From positions 124,001 to 188,000 of the forward strand of contig NZ_JAINVF010000012.1 of the NCBI RefSeq assembly GCF_020400585.1: a stretch of DNA of 64,000 bases, given 5' to 3'. Under the pieces are notes generated by a model, which had not been told where the DNA came from, did not search any database, and saw only the letters and a program-made list of their open reading frames with translations. The stretch is from Streptomyces sp. NK08204 (GTDB lineage Bacteria; Actinomycetota; Actinomycetes; Streptomycetales; Streptomycetaceae). The position numbers and the translations under genes are program-made. Positions 10,239-18,422 of the stretch are shown piece by piece. How positions within the stretch are numbered: position 1 is the first letter of the stretch; each line of letters begins with the position of its first letter.

Positions 10239-10647
10239 GGACGCCCGCGGCGGGCGTCCGGCGTCGCGCCGCTTCCCCCGGATCACGAGGGACACCGCGC
10301 GTCCCGAGGGGGGCGGCCGGGCCGCCGGCGGTGACGCGCCGGCGCCCTACCGGCAGTGGCCGATGCTGGTCGTGCTGGGCACGGTGGCCCTCGGCCTGCT
10401 GCTGACCGCGCTCGACGTGTTCCGCTACGGCACCTTGCTGATCGGCGCCGCCCTGCTGGCCGGCGCGGTCCTGCGCTGGATACTGCCGAGCGTCGGCATG
10501 CTCGCCGTCCGCTCGCGGTTCACGGACATCACCACCTACGGCATCCTCGGCCTCACGATCGTCCTGCTGGCGATGATGGCCCAGCCCAAACCGTGGCTGC
10601 AGATTCCCTTCCTCAAGGACACCCTGCACTTCACGGTCACCAAGTAG
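10228..10647 (+). CDS. DUF3017 membrane protein
   Basis: 139 residues from the GTG at 10228 inside folD, so co-translated with it. A charged N-terminal 40 residues is followed by three hydrophobic segments (PMLVVLGTVALGLLLTALDVF, LLIGAALLAGAVLRWIL, YGILGLTIVLLAMMA). DUF3017 proteins often follow folD in actinomycetes. Function is unknown. Confidence 0.85.
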   Translation: MPAEDARGGRPASRRFPRITRDTARPEGGGRAAGGDAPAPYRQWPMLVVLGTVALGLLLTALDVFRYGTLLIGAALLAGAVLRWILPSVGMLAVRSRFTDITTYGILGLTIVLLAMMAQPKPWLQIPFLKDTLHFTVTK

Positions 10648-10683
10648 CGCACTTCACGGTCACCCGCAGCGGTGCCCGCAGGT

Positions 10684-10722
10684 CCCGTGGCCCGCGCCTC
10701 CCTGGAGGACGCGGGCCACGGG
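10684..10722 (+). terminator. Strong hairpin terminator after folD-DUF3017
   Basis: CCCGTGGCCCGCG and its perfect complement CGCGGGCCACGGG form a 13-bp stem with a 13-base loop, 36 bases after the DUF3017 stop. The rest of 10648-10967 holds no gene I can support. Confidence 0.85.
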
Positions 10723-10967
10723 CGTCTTCCCCCAGGACGCGCGGACAGGCGGAACGGTGGCCCGCCCCCTCCCCCGATGAGGGGCGGGCCGCCGTCGCAA
10801 CCCAGCCTTCCCTGCCAGGAAGTGCCTGTTCAACGCCTGTCTGTGCGCTGTGGCACGGAGGTGACCGTTCCGCTACCGTGTCCGCGCACTGCCACATGTC
10901 TGGGCCAACGTGCCTGGTGCGGGAGGCACGGTGGACCATGGGGCGTACGGCGTATTGGGGGGAAGCG

Positions 10968-11981
10968 ATGCCTCGTTGGACAGCCTTGCCGGACGATCTG
11001 GATCCGCAGATCACGGAGTTCATCGGCCAGTTGCGGCGGCTCGTCGACCGTGACGGCCTGAGCACCGCGGTGCTGGCCGACCGCACGGGCTACGACAAGA
11101 CGTCCTGGGAGCGTTACCTGAGCGGCCAGTTGCTCGCGCCGAAGGGCGCGGTCGTCGCGCTCGCCGAGATCACCGGTGCCGGCACGGCCCACCTCTCGAC
11201 GATGTGGGAGCTGGCCGAACGCGCCTGGAGCCGGGCGGGGCTGCGGGACGACCGCACCATGGAGGCGCTCCGGATCGTCCAGGCGGACACGGCGCCGGGG
11301 GAGTCCCAGGAATCCGGCGAGCCAGCCCGCAGCAAGGGTGGTCCGGCCGTGACGGCTGGGTTCCCCGCACCCGCGGGGGTCTCCCCGCGGGCGTCCGGCG
11401 CGTCGGCGGTCTCCGAGCCGTACGGCGATGACACGCGGGCCCCGCGGCCGGGCCCCGCAGGAGAGGCCAGCGGAAACAGACGCCGTGTGACGAGGTTCCT
11501 CGCAGGGCTGGCCGGCGTCCTCGTCGTCATCGCCGGCGTCTTCCTCTTCACCCACCAGGGCGGAGGAAAGGGTGACAAGGGGGCGGAGCGCAAGCCCGCC
11601 GCGGCGCCACCGCCCTCCCCCTCCGCCACGCATCCGACCCTGCCCCCCGGGGTCAAGTGCGCCCGCTCCGCCTGTACCGGCAAGGACGCCGAGGCCATGG
11701 GGTGCAGCGGCGAGCTGGTGACCACCGCGAAGACCGCCACCGTCGGCACCGTCACCCTGGAGGTGCGGTACAGCAGGACGTGCGGCGCCGCCTGGGGACG
11801 GATCACCGATGCCGCCCCGGGTGACACGGTGCGGCTCTCCGTGGGCAAGGTCCGGCGGAGTGGTGACGTCGCGGGCGCCGGGGACACCATCGCGTACACG
11901 CCGATGGTGGCCGTACGGGACGTGAGCACGGCCGAAGCCTGCGCGACCCTGGCCGACGGGCGGACCGGGTGCACGAGATAG
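10968..11981 (+). CDS. Membrane-anchored HTH protein with DUF2690 domain
   Basis: 337 residues from the ATG at 10968, chosen because GGGGGGAA lies just upstream; an ATG at 10938 would add ten residues. The N-terminal XRE-like HTH spans about residues 14-75 (FIGQLRRLVDRDGLSTAVLA... YLSGQLLAPKGAVVALA). A P/G/S linker precedes a single helix (FLAGLAGVLVVIAGVFLF). The external part has a DUF2690 core (CARSACTGKDAEAMGCSGEL; VTLEVRYSRTCGAAWGRIT) with four conserved-looking cysteines. The layout suggests a one-component sensor or an anchored nucleoid-proximal protein. Signal and targets are unknown. Confidence 0.85.
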   Translation: MPRWTALPDDLDPQITEFIGQLRRLVDRDGLSTAVLADRTGYDKTSWERYLSGQLLAPKGAVVALAEITGAGTAHLSTMWELAERAWSRAGLRDDRTMEALRIVQADTAPGESQESGEPARSKGGPAVTAGFPAPAGVSPRASGASAVSEPYGDDTRAPRPGPAGEASGNRRRVTRFLAGLAGVLVVIAGVFLFTHQGGGKGDKGAERKPAAAPPPSPSATHPTLPPGVKCARSACTGKDAEAMGCSGELVTTAKTATVGTVTLEVRYSRTCGAAWGRITDAAPGDTVRLSVGKVRRSGDVAGAGDTIAYTPMVAVRDVSTAEACATLADGRTGCTR

Positions 11982-12129
11982 CGCACGCGGTGCACGGGGC
12001 AGCGGGCGCATGGTGCGCGGCTGCGGGAGCGTGAACGTGCACTATTTCGGGTGACGGACGCATGGCCCGCCGGATCCCGGGCAGGCGACCGGTACCCCCA
12101 CGGGAAGCCGGTACTCCGGTAACCCCCAC

Positions 12130-12171
12130 GGCGGCCGTCCGCGTCCAGCCTCCACCGGACGGACGGCCGCC
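12130..12171 (+). terminator. Hairpin downstream of the DUF2690 gene
   Basis: GGCGGCCGTCCG and CGGACGGCCGCC form a 12-bp stem with an 18-base loop in the gap between the DUF2690 gene and mdh. No gene is supported in 11982-12353. Confidence 0.6.
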
Positions 12172-12261
12172 ACTACCGTTCACCGCCGCCGCTCTTGTGT
12201 ACGGAGCAGACTTGTGGGGTGAGCCACAGGGCCCCGGACGTCTCGCATGCCGGATGCGCGA

Positions 12262-12296
12262 TAGCCTGACCGCTGGATTCTCTTGATACCAAGAGA
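12262..12296 (+). promoter_or_regulatory. mdh promoter with an 18-bp near-palindromic operator
   Basis: TAGCCT at 12262-12267 is a plausible -10. It is followed directly by TCTCTTGATACCAAGAGA (12279-12296), an 18-bp inverted repeat with one mismatch, which would lie just downstream of the start point. Repeats of the TCTTGAT-ATCAAGA type are, from memory, recognised by MarR-family regulators such as TamR of S. coelicolor, which links TCA-cycle genes to citrate/aconitate levels. Assignment to TamR is inference. Confidence 0.5.
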
Positions 12297-12353
12297 TCGA
12301 TCATCCGTCCGGGGCAGTGACGCCCCACCGCCAGCTGTCATACGGAGAACGCC

Positions 12354-13343
12354 ATGACCCGCACTCCCGTGAACGTAACCGTCACCGGCGCGGCCGGCCA
12401 GATCGGTTACGCCCTGCTCTTCCGCATCGCCTCCGGCCAGCTGCTCGGCGCGGACGTGCCGGTCAAGCTGCGCCTCCTGGAGATCACCCCGGCCCTGAAG
12501 GCCGCCGAGGGCACGGCCATGGAGCTGGACGACTGCGCCTTCCCGCTGCTCCAGGGCATCGACATCTCGGACGACCCGAACGTCGCCTTCGACGGCGCCA
12601 ACGTGGCCCTCCTCGTGGGCGCCCGCCCGCGTACCAAGGGCATGGAGCGCGGTGACCTCCTGGAGGCCAACGGCGGCATCTTCAAGCCGCAGGGCCAGGC
12701 CATCAACGCCCACGCCGCGGACGACATCAAGGTCCTCGTCGTCGGCAACCCGGCCAACACCAACGCGCTCATCGCGCAGGCCGCCGCGCCGGACGTCCCC
12801 GCCGAGCGCTTCACCGCGATGACCCGCCTGGACCACAACCGCGCGCTGACCCAGCTCGCGAAGAAGACGGGTTCGACGGTCGCCGACATCAAGCGCCTGA
12901 CCATCTGGGGCAACCACTCCGCCACCCAGTACCCGGACATCTTCCACGCCACGGTCGCCGGCAAGAACGCCGCCGAGGTCGTGGGCGACGAGAAGTGGCT
13001 GGCCGACGACTTCATCCCGACCGTCGCCAAGCGCGGTGCCGCGATCATCGAGGCCCGTGGCGCGTCCTCCGCCGCCTCCGCCGCCAACGCCGCGATCGAC
13101 CACGTGCACACCTGGGTCAACGGCACCGCCGAGGGCGACTGGACCTCCATGGGCATCCCGTCGGACGGTTCCTACGGCGTCCCGGAGGGCCTGATCTCCT
13201 CCTTCCCGGTCACCTGCAAGGACGGCAAGTACGAGATCGTCCAGGGCCTGGACATCAACGAGTTCTCCCGCGCCCGCATCGACGCCTCCGTCAACGAGCT
13301 GGAGGAGGAGCGCGAGGCGGTCCGCGCCCTCGGCCTCATCTGA
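12354..13343 (+). CDS. mdh: Malate dehydrogenase
   Basis: 329 residues, normal for the actinobacterial NAD-dependent form. It oxidises malate to oxaloacetate in the TCA cycle. The N-terminal dinucleotide loop is TGAAGQIGYALLFRIA. The catalytic Asp/Arg lie in MTRLDHNRALTQL and the catalytic His in IWGNHSATQYPD. The ATG follows GGAGAACGCC. It is monocistronic, between the palindromic operator upstream and a strong terminator downstream. Confidence 0.97.
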   Translation: MTRTPVNVTVTGAAGQIGYALLFRIASGQLLGADVPVKLRLLEITPALKAAEGTAMELDDCAFPLLQGIDISDDPNVAFDGANVALLVGARPRTKGMERGDLLEANGGIFKPQGQAINAHAADDIKVLVVGNPANTNALIAQAAAPDVPAERFTAMTRLDHNRALTQLAKKTGSTVADIKRLTIWGNHSATQYPDIFHATVAGKNAAEVVGDEKWLADDFIPTVAKRGAAIIEARGASSAASAANAAIDHVHTWVNGTAEGDWTSMGIPSDGSYGVPEGLISSFPVTCKDGKYEIVQGLDINEFSRARIDASVNELEEEREAVRALGLI

Positions 13344-13375
13344 GCCGTACGGCCTCAGCCGTCACTCTTCCGCAC

Positions 13376-13410
13376 GGGCCCCGCGCCGGATCTCCTCCGG
13401 CGCGGGGCCC
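13376..13410 (+). terminator. mdh terminator
   Basis: GGGCCCCGCGCCGGA and its exact complement form a 15-bp stem with a 5-base loop, 33 bases after the mdh stop. Confidence 0.9.
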
Positions 13411-13429
13411 AGCCGTTTGCCGGGCCGAT

Positions 13430-13646
13430 GGCCGGCGTACCGACCTGCTCGCCCGAGGCGTCGACGACCACCCCGACCTCGTGGGACCAGCCCTCCGCGA
13501 GGTGCTCCTCCAGGGCCCCGCGGCGCGTCCTGATCGACGTCATCGAGGAGTACGCCCGCCACCCCGGCCATGCCGATCTGATCCGCGAGGCGGTCGACGG
13601 ACCGGTGGGGGAGGACCCGCCGCAGACCAACGCCAACAACCCTTGA
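13430..13646 (+). pseudogene. Frameshifted remnant of a small conserved gene
   Basis: Two adjacent plus-strand frames read like one protein broken by a single base. The first gives TDLLARGVDDHPDLVGPAL then REVLLQG. The second continues PRRVLIDVIEEYARHPGHAD, LIREAVDGP, and ends at the TGA at 13646. Removing one C from the CCCC run near 13525 joins them. No start codon or ribosome site precedes the first part, and it abuts the mdh terminator, so the 5' end is also missing. I cannot name the family. It could be a real decayed gene or, less likely, a sequencing error in a truncated gene. Confidence 0.5.
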
Positions 13647-13778
13647 CCGGCGACGGACTTCGGCCGCAGGAGTCCCCGCGACGCGGTTCCGCTTTCCCCC
13701 GCACGGCTCGTCACCCTATGCTCATGCCCCGTCAATTCATCTGTGAACGAGTGACTTTCCACGCCTCGGGGGACTCGC

Positions 13779-15566
13779 GTGAGCACCGCCTACGTGCCGC
13801 AGCAACCGCAGCAACCGCAGCATGCGGCACCACCACCCGCGCCACCGGCCACCCCTCCGCACGCCAGCGAAGCCACGCGGCTGCTGTGCGCGGGCACCTA
13901 TCTGGATTCCGGTTACCGTGACCGGGTCATCGAGGAACTCCACCTCAACAGCCAGCGTTTCGTGGCACCCTCACTCGGCTTCGACGCGGCCCGCGTCCTC
14001 GCGCACGCGCTGCGCGCCCGCCGGCAGGAACTCGCGTGGTCCGCGGCGATCCTCGGCCTGTGGGTGGTGGGCGCCGCGCTGACCGACGGTCTGCTGATCG
14101 CCTTCCTGGGGCCCAGCCTCTATCTCGCCATCGGCTCGTGGATCAAGGGCCGCAACCCGGCGCCGCCCGTGTACCGGCGGGTGACCGCCTTCCTCTTCCG
14201 CTGGTGGGGCTGCCTCATGTTCGCCGCACTGCTGGCGATCAACGTGGTCGCCGCGTTCGGCGGCGGGGGCGACAGTTCCCCGTCCGACCCCTACGGCGAC
14301 GGGTACGACTCGTACGACGGCCTGTCCGGCGACGGTTCCGGCCCGCTGAACCTGATCGACATCCTCCTGTTCGTCCTCGGCTTCAAGGGCCTCTCGGGCA
14401 CGATCAAGCCCTGGCAGGCATGGGCCGCGCTCGTCGTCTTCGCGGCGATCGTGCTGTGCACGGCGGGCCAGCGGGGCGCGTTCGCACGCGTCCTGGCGGC
14501 CGAACTGTCCCCGCAGCGCTTCCCGGACGCCGCCGGCGACCCCGCCGAGCAGGGTGAGAGCCGGCGGTTCCAGTGGCTCAAGCACCGGATCCGGACCGAA
14601 CAGCACGCGCCGCTGGCCATGTACCACGAGTTGCGGCCGTTCTGCGGGGCCGGTGCGGCCTACCCGGACTGGGTCCTCGCCGTCGAGCTGAAGCCCGACC
14701 CGCTGAAGAAGCAGCAGCCGATCAGCAACCGGCTGGTGCTGGAGAAGATCCGGCCGCTGGTGGAACGGCTGCGGCTGCCCGCCGAATACGCGGGACCGGG
14801 CGTGCGCGACCGGCTGCGCTGGCTGGAGATCGACGAGTGCGTGTTCCTGCCCGCCGAGGGACTGCTGCGCCGCGAGGAGGCGCCGTACCACCCGCAGGCC
14901 TTCGAGGAGCACCGGGCGCACGCGGTCGAGGAGGGCGCCGAGAAGCGCCGCCACTTCCTGCGTATCCGCGTGGGCGGCTGGGAGGAGGAACTGGTCGTCA
15001 CGGTGTTCGTGCGCATCCACACCCAGGGCCGCATGCTCATGCTGGAGATAGCGCCGCACGTGCTGCTGCCGGTGCGCGCGGACTTCAAGGACGCCGACCG
15101 TGCGGCACACCGGTTCCGGCACAACAACGTGCTCGGCAAGGCCGTCTGGGCCATGGCCCGGATGCCGGGCTCGCTGGTCCGTTCCCTGGCCGTGCTCGGC
15201 AAGTCCGTCGCCTACGGATGCCGGCTGCTGACGGGCGGGTACACCAACGCGCTGCCCGACGGGCCCGCGCTGTCCGTGCGGGAGCTGGGGTCGGTGGAAG
15301 CCGGGTCGCACTTCCAGGAGATGGACGTCTCCCGCTACCTCAAGAGCATCCAGGACCGGGTCGCCAACGGCGTGCGGGCCGCGCTCGCCGAATCCGGCTA
15401 CCAGACCGGCGAGTTCGTCCAGCAGATCAACAACATCAGCAACGGAGGCGTACACATCGGCAAGGTCGAGGGCAGCACCTTCGCCGTCGGTGACCAGGCC
15501 TCCGCCTCCTCCACGACAGGCGGCGGCGCGCCGCAGAAGGGAGCCGACGCACATGACAACGGATGA
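13779..15566 (+). CDS. Multi-pass membrane protein with C-terminal STFAVGD motif
   Basis: 595 residues, first gene of a three-gene operon. A Q/P-rich N-terminus (~30 residues) precedes about four hydrophobic helices between residues 85 and 235 (e.g. CLMFAALLAINVVAAFGGG; WAALVVFAAIVLCTAG). A large soluble region of about 300 residues follows, rich in R/E/L (LVLEKIRPLVERLRLP; GWEEELVVTVFVRIHTQGR). The last ~45 residues contain NNISNGG and then VHIGKVEGSTFAVGDQA, closely matching the N-terminus of the next gene product. I recognise no catalytic domain. The shared terminal motif suggests contact between the two proteins; that is inference. The next gene starts 14 bases before this one ends. Confidence 0.85.
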   Translation: MSTAYVPQQPQQPQHAAPPPAPPATPPHASEATRLLCAGTYLDSGYRDRVIEELHLNSQRFVAPSLGFDAARVLAHALRARRQELAWSAAILGLWVVGAALTDGLLIAFLGPSLYLAIGSWIKGRNPAPPVYRRVTAFLFRWWGCLMFAALLAINVVAAFGGGGDSSPSDPYGDGYDSYDGLSGDGSGPLNLIDILLFVLGFKGLSGTIKPWQAWAALVVFAAIVLCTAGQRGAFARVLAAELSPQRFPDAAGDPAEQGESRRFQWLKHRIRTEQHAPLAMYHELRPFCGAGAAYPDWVLAVELKPDPLKKQQPISNRLVLEKIRPLVERLRLPAEYAGPGVRDRLRWLEIDECVFLPAEGLLRREEAPYHPQAFEEHRAHAVEEGAEKRRHFLRIRVGGWEEELVVTVFVRIHTQGRMLMLEIAPHVLLPVRADFKDADRAAHRFRHNNVLGKAVWAMARMPGSLVRSLAVLGKSVAYGCRLLTGGYTNALPDGPALSVRELGSVEAGSHFQEMDVSRYLKSIQDRVANGVRAALAESGYQTGEFVQQINNISNGGVHIGKVEGSTFAVGDQASASSTTGGGAPQKGADAHDNG

Positions 15567-15906
15567 GACCAGGATCAGCATCGGCGACGTCTCCAACAGC
15601 ACCTTCGCCATCGGCGACCACGCACACGCCGAGAGCCACCACGGCACGAGCGCTCCGCGCGACCCGGAGGCCGAGGAACTGCTGGGCGCAGTACGCGAGT
15701 TGCGCGCCGACCTGGCCCGGGTGCGGACCACCGACCGGACGGAGGAACTCGACGAGGCCCTCGCCGACACCGAGGAGGAGATCACCCGCACCGGCCAGGC
15801 GACCCCCACCCGCCGCGAGCGCCTGCGCCGCCTCCTCGACGACTCCCAGGCCCTGCTCACCGTACTCGCCTCGGCGGGCACGCTGGCCGGCCTGGTGGGG
15901 CTGTGA
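15553..15906 (+). CDS. Small protein with N-terminal STFAIGD motif and helical tail
   Basis: 117 residues from the ATG at 15553, overlapping the previous gene by 14 bases. Residues 8-24 read ISIGDVSNSTFAIGDHA, with 10 of 17 positions identical to the C-terminal motif of the upstream protein. The remainder is predicted helical: a charged stretch (EELLGAVRELRADLARV), an E/D-rich segment (LDEALADTEEEITRTGQ) and an apolar end (ALLTVLASAGTLAGLVGL) that could insert in or bind a membrane. It resembles a family of ~120-residue streptomycete proteins (DUF5955-like from memory, not certain). It may be the signalling or adaptor partner of the membrane protein. Confidence 0.8.
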   Translation: MTTDETRISIGDVSNSTFAIGDHAHAESHHGTSAPRDPEAEELLGAVRELRADLARVRTTDRTEELDEALADTEEEITRTGQATPTRRERLRRLLDDSQALLTVLASAGTLAGLVGL

Positions 15907-15916
15907 GAGGGAGACG

Positions 15917-17137
15917 ATGAGCGGGGGAGCACGGTTCTGGAACGAGGAGACCCAGCGCTGGGAGGACGGCGACGGCACGCAGCCCGCGGCACCGGCCACG
16001 CCGCCACCGCCGGCCATGCCGGACCGGCCGCCGGTGTGGCCGCCGGCCGGACCGCGGGCGGGGGCGTCGGCGGGGGGCACCTCGGGGGAGGACGCGGCTG
16101 TGCCGCCCCCGCCCTCCGTGCCGTCCCCGCCCTCCGTGCCGTCCCCGCCCTCCGTGCCTTCGGCGCCTGAGACGGCACCGGCCGGGGCGGCGGACCCGCC
16201 GCCGTCTGGCGCGCCGCAGCCGGTCGACTGGTGGCGCGGACCGAACGCGGACGCGGACACGGCCGTCGGCGCGAGTCCTTCCGGCAACCGGTACAGCCCC
16301 GACGCCCCCTACGGCGGCAGCGGCGGCTGGTCCACGCCCGAGTGGCCCGGGCCGGGAGGTGCCGGGCCGGCGGACCCCGGCCGGGCGTCCGCGCCCGCCC
16401 GTGGGTTCAGTCGCCGTACGGTCTGGTCCGTCGTCGTCGGGGCCGCCGCGGTCGGTGTCGCCGCGAGCCTCGTACTGACCTTCGTCGTGCGGAACGGAGA
16501 CGACAAGTCGCCCCAGCGGGCAGGCGATTCGCCGAGCGCGTCCGCGTCCGCCGTCTCCGCCTCCCCCACGCCGGGCGACGACGTCACCGATTCCCCGTCA
16601 CCCGGCGACGACACGGCCTCGCCGTCCGCCTCGGCGCCCCGGCTCCCGGCGGGCTACGAGTCGTACGACGACGCGGAGGGCTTCCGAATAGCGCACCCGG
16701 AGGGCTGGTCACGCTCCTCGAGCACGTCTTCGTACGGCGTCGTGGTCGTCAACTACCGCAGCCAGGACGGGGAACACCGACTCCAGGTCTACCGGGTGTC
16801 CGAGTCGTCCCCGGACGCCTCGTTCGAGCAGTACCTGTCCGACGACACCCCCAAGCCGGACGGCTTCCAGAAGCTTTCCCTGGAAAACCTCGACCAGGGC
16901 GACTTCGTGGGCTCCCGCCTGGAGTACACCGCCGACACCATCAAGGGCGAACCCGACGTCGGCACCTGGCACGTCTACGACGAGCGCTTCGTCGCCGGGG
17001 ACGGCAACATCTACGCCATCGCCGCCTACGGCCCTGACCGCGACGGCGGCGACGACGAACTGGAGCTGCTCGACACCGCGTTGAGCCGGTTCTGCCCAGC
17101 CGGTGCGAGCTGTGACACGCCGATGGACACGGACTAG
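15917..17137 (+). CDS. Pro-rich single-pass membrane protein with external domain
   Basis: 406 residues from the ATG at 15917, ten bases after the previous stop, with GAGGGAGA upstream. It opens with ARFWNEETQRWEDGD, a WWW-type tail-like motif seen in streptomycete membrane proteins. A P-rich cytoplasmic region contains three 18-bp repeats (PPSVPS). One helix (TVWSVVVGAAAVGVAASLVLTFVV) is followed by an S/T/P stalk and an external domain of about 150 residues (YDDAEGFRIAHPEGWSR... DTALSRFCPAGASC). The external part resembles PsbP/LpqN-like folds by pattern only. It is the last gene of the operon. Confidence 0.82.
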   Translation: MSGGARFWNEETQRWEDGDGTQPAAPATPPPPAMPDRPPVWPPAGPRAGASAGGTSGEDAAVPPPPSVPSPPSVPSPPSVPSAPETAPAGAADPPPSGAPQPVDWWRGPNADADTAVGASPSGNRYSPDAPYGGSGGWSTPEWPGPGGAGPADPGRASAPARGFSRRTVWSVVVGAAAVGVAASLVLTFVVRNGDDKSPQRAGDSPSASASAVSASPTPGDDVTDSPSPGDDTASPSASAPRLPAGYESYDDAEGFRIAHPEGWSRSSSTSSYGVVVVNYRSQDGEHRLQVYRVSESSPDASFEQYLSDDTPKPDGFQKLSLENLDQGDFVGSRLEYTADTIKGEPDVGTWHVYDERFVAGDGNIYAIAAYGPDRDGGDDELELLDTALSRFCPAGASCDTPMDTD

Positions 17138-17150
17138 CGCCGACCGGACC

Positions 17151-17187
17151 GCCGGGCACCCGCGCCTTCCGGAGCGCGGTGCCCGGC
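17151..17187 (+). terminator. Terminator of the three-gene operon
   Basis: GCCGGGCACC-CGCGC pairs with GCGCGGTGCCCGGC (14 bp, one bulged base) 14 bases after the stop. It also separates the operon from the convergent minus-strand cluster. Confidence 0.8.
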
Positions 17188-17259
17188 TTCCGCCCGTGAC
17201 GGTCGGCGGACGGCTCGCCGTCCTCCGTCACGCACGAGCGGTGGCTGTCCTGAGCGTCA

Positions 17260-17982
17260 TCACTTCACCAGGCCGTCGGCGATCTCCCGCAGACCGGCCA
17301 TGGCCCGGTACTGAAGGCCCGGCCCGAACGTGATGCGGGTGGCCCCGAGCGCGCCGAGTCCGGCGGGCGAGAGGCCCTCGCCGTCCAGGCGGGCGACCAT
17401 GTTGAGCGGGCCCTGGATCCCGGCCCGCAGCAGCGGCAGCGCGTCCGCCGGGGCGAGGATCGGATACACGCAGTCGGCGCCCGCCGCCACGTACAACCCG
17501 GCCCGTTCGATGGCCCGTTCGACATCGCCGTCCCCATGGACGAAGGTGTCCACCCGCGCGTTGAGGAACAACCGGTCCGCGGCGGCCGAGCGGACCTCGG
17601 CGAGGAACTCGGCGTGCTCGTGCGGGTCCTTGAGGGCACCGCCGGCCGAGTCCTCCAGGTTGCAGCCGACCGCGCCCGCCTCCAGCAGCCGCTCCACCAG
17701 CTCCCCCGGCGCCAGCCCGTACCCGCCCTCGACGTCCGCCGACACCGGCACGTCCACGGCCCGCGTGATCCTGGCCACCGCCGCGAACATCTCGTCCGCC
17801 GGGGTCGCCCCGTCCGCGTACCCGAGGCTCGCCGCCACACCCGCGCTGGGCGTGGCCAGCGCCGGGAACCCGGCCTCGGCGAACACCCGGGCGCTGGCCG
17901 CGTCCCACGGACCGGGCAGCACCAGCGGATCGCCCGGGGCGCGCCCCAGGTGCAGTGCGCGGAATACGTCCACCTTGCTCAT
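17260..17982 (-). CDS. PEP mutase / isocitrate lyase superfamily protein
   Basis: 240 residues. The TIM-barrel hallmarks are present: LVLPGPWDAASARVFAEAG, the metal-binding SADVEGGYG, and GAVGCNLEDSAGG. The KKCGH segment of true isocitrate lyases is absent. This places it with the short subgroup related to methylisocitrate lyase, oxaloacetate decarboxylase and phosphonomutase, which cleave or form C-C or C-P bonds next to a carboxylate. The substrate is unknown. Its ATG overlaps the stop of the AhpD-like gene (ATGA), so it is the last gene of a coupled trio. Confidence 0.85.
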   Translation of the reverse strand: MSKVDVFRALHLGRAPGDPLVLPGPWDAASARVFAEAGFPALATPSAGVAASLGYADGATPADEMFAAVARITRAVDVPVSADVEGGYGLAPGELVERLLEAGAVGCNLEDSAGGALKDPHEHAEFLAEVRSAAADRLFLNARVDTFVHGDGDVERAIERAGLYVAAGADCVYPILAPADALPLLRAGIQGPLNMVARLDGEGLSPAGLGALGATRITFGPGLQYRAMAGLREIADGLVK

Positions 17983-18422
17983 GGCTGGTAACCCCCGGGC
18001 AGGACTCGGCGGCTGACCATCAGGCGGTTCCAGCCGTTGATGACGGTGATCAGGGCGATGAGGTGAGCGAGTTCGCCCTCGGTGAAGTGCTCGGCGGCCC
18101 GCTCGTACACCGCGTCCGGCACGAAGCCGTCGGTCAGGACGGTGACCGCCTCGGTCAGGGCCAGCGCGGCCCGCTCCCGCTCGCTGTAGAGGTCCTCGGT
18201 CTCCTCCCAGGCGTTGAGGAGCTGGATGCGGTCCTCCGACTCCCCGTTCCTGCGGGCGATCTGGAGGTGCATGTCGAGACAGAAGGCACAGTGGTTGATC
18301 TGGGAGGCGCGGATCATGACCAGTTCGGCGAGGACCGCGTCACCGAGCCCCTTCTTCGCCGCCGCGCTCAGCGCGGACATCGACCGCGCGACCTCCCGGT
18401 CCAGCAACTGGGTACGGCTCAC
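17979..18422 (-). CDS. Carboxymuconolactone decarboxylase / AhpD-like protein (copy 2)
   Basis: 147 residues from the GTG at 18422, which overlaps the previous stop (GTGA). It carries the AhpD-type redox motif NHCAFCLDMHL (C45, C48, H52). It is strongly similar to the upstream copy along its length (shared RASQ-NHCA-CLDMH, EAVTVLTDGFVPD-VY, ITVIN-WNR), so the two arose by tandem duplication. Such proteins are alkylhydroperoxide-reductase-like or decarboxylase-like. The actual reaction is not set by sequence. Confidence 0.88.
   Translation of the reverse strand: MSRTQLLDREVARSMSALSAAAKKGLGDAVLAELVMIRASQINHCAFCLDMHLQIARRNGESEDRIQLLNAWEETEDLYSERERAALALTEAVTVLTDGFVPDAVYERAAEHFTEGELAHLIALITVINGWNRLMVSRRVLPGGYQP

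Noticed and set aside
12062..12286. 74-codon plus-strand ORF before mdh
   Set aside because: It has no ribosome site, covers a terminator hairpin and the mdh promoter, and has an unnatural composition.
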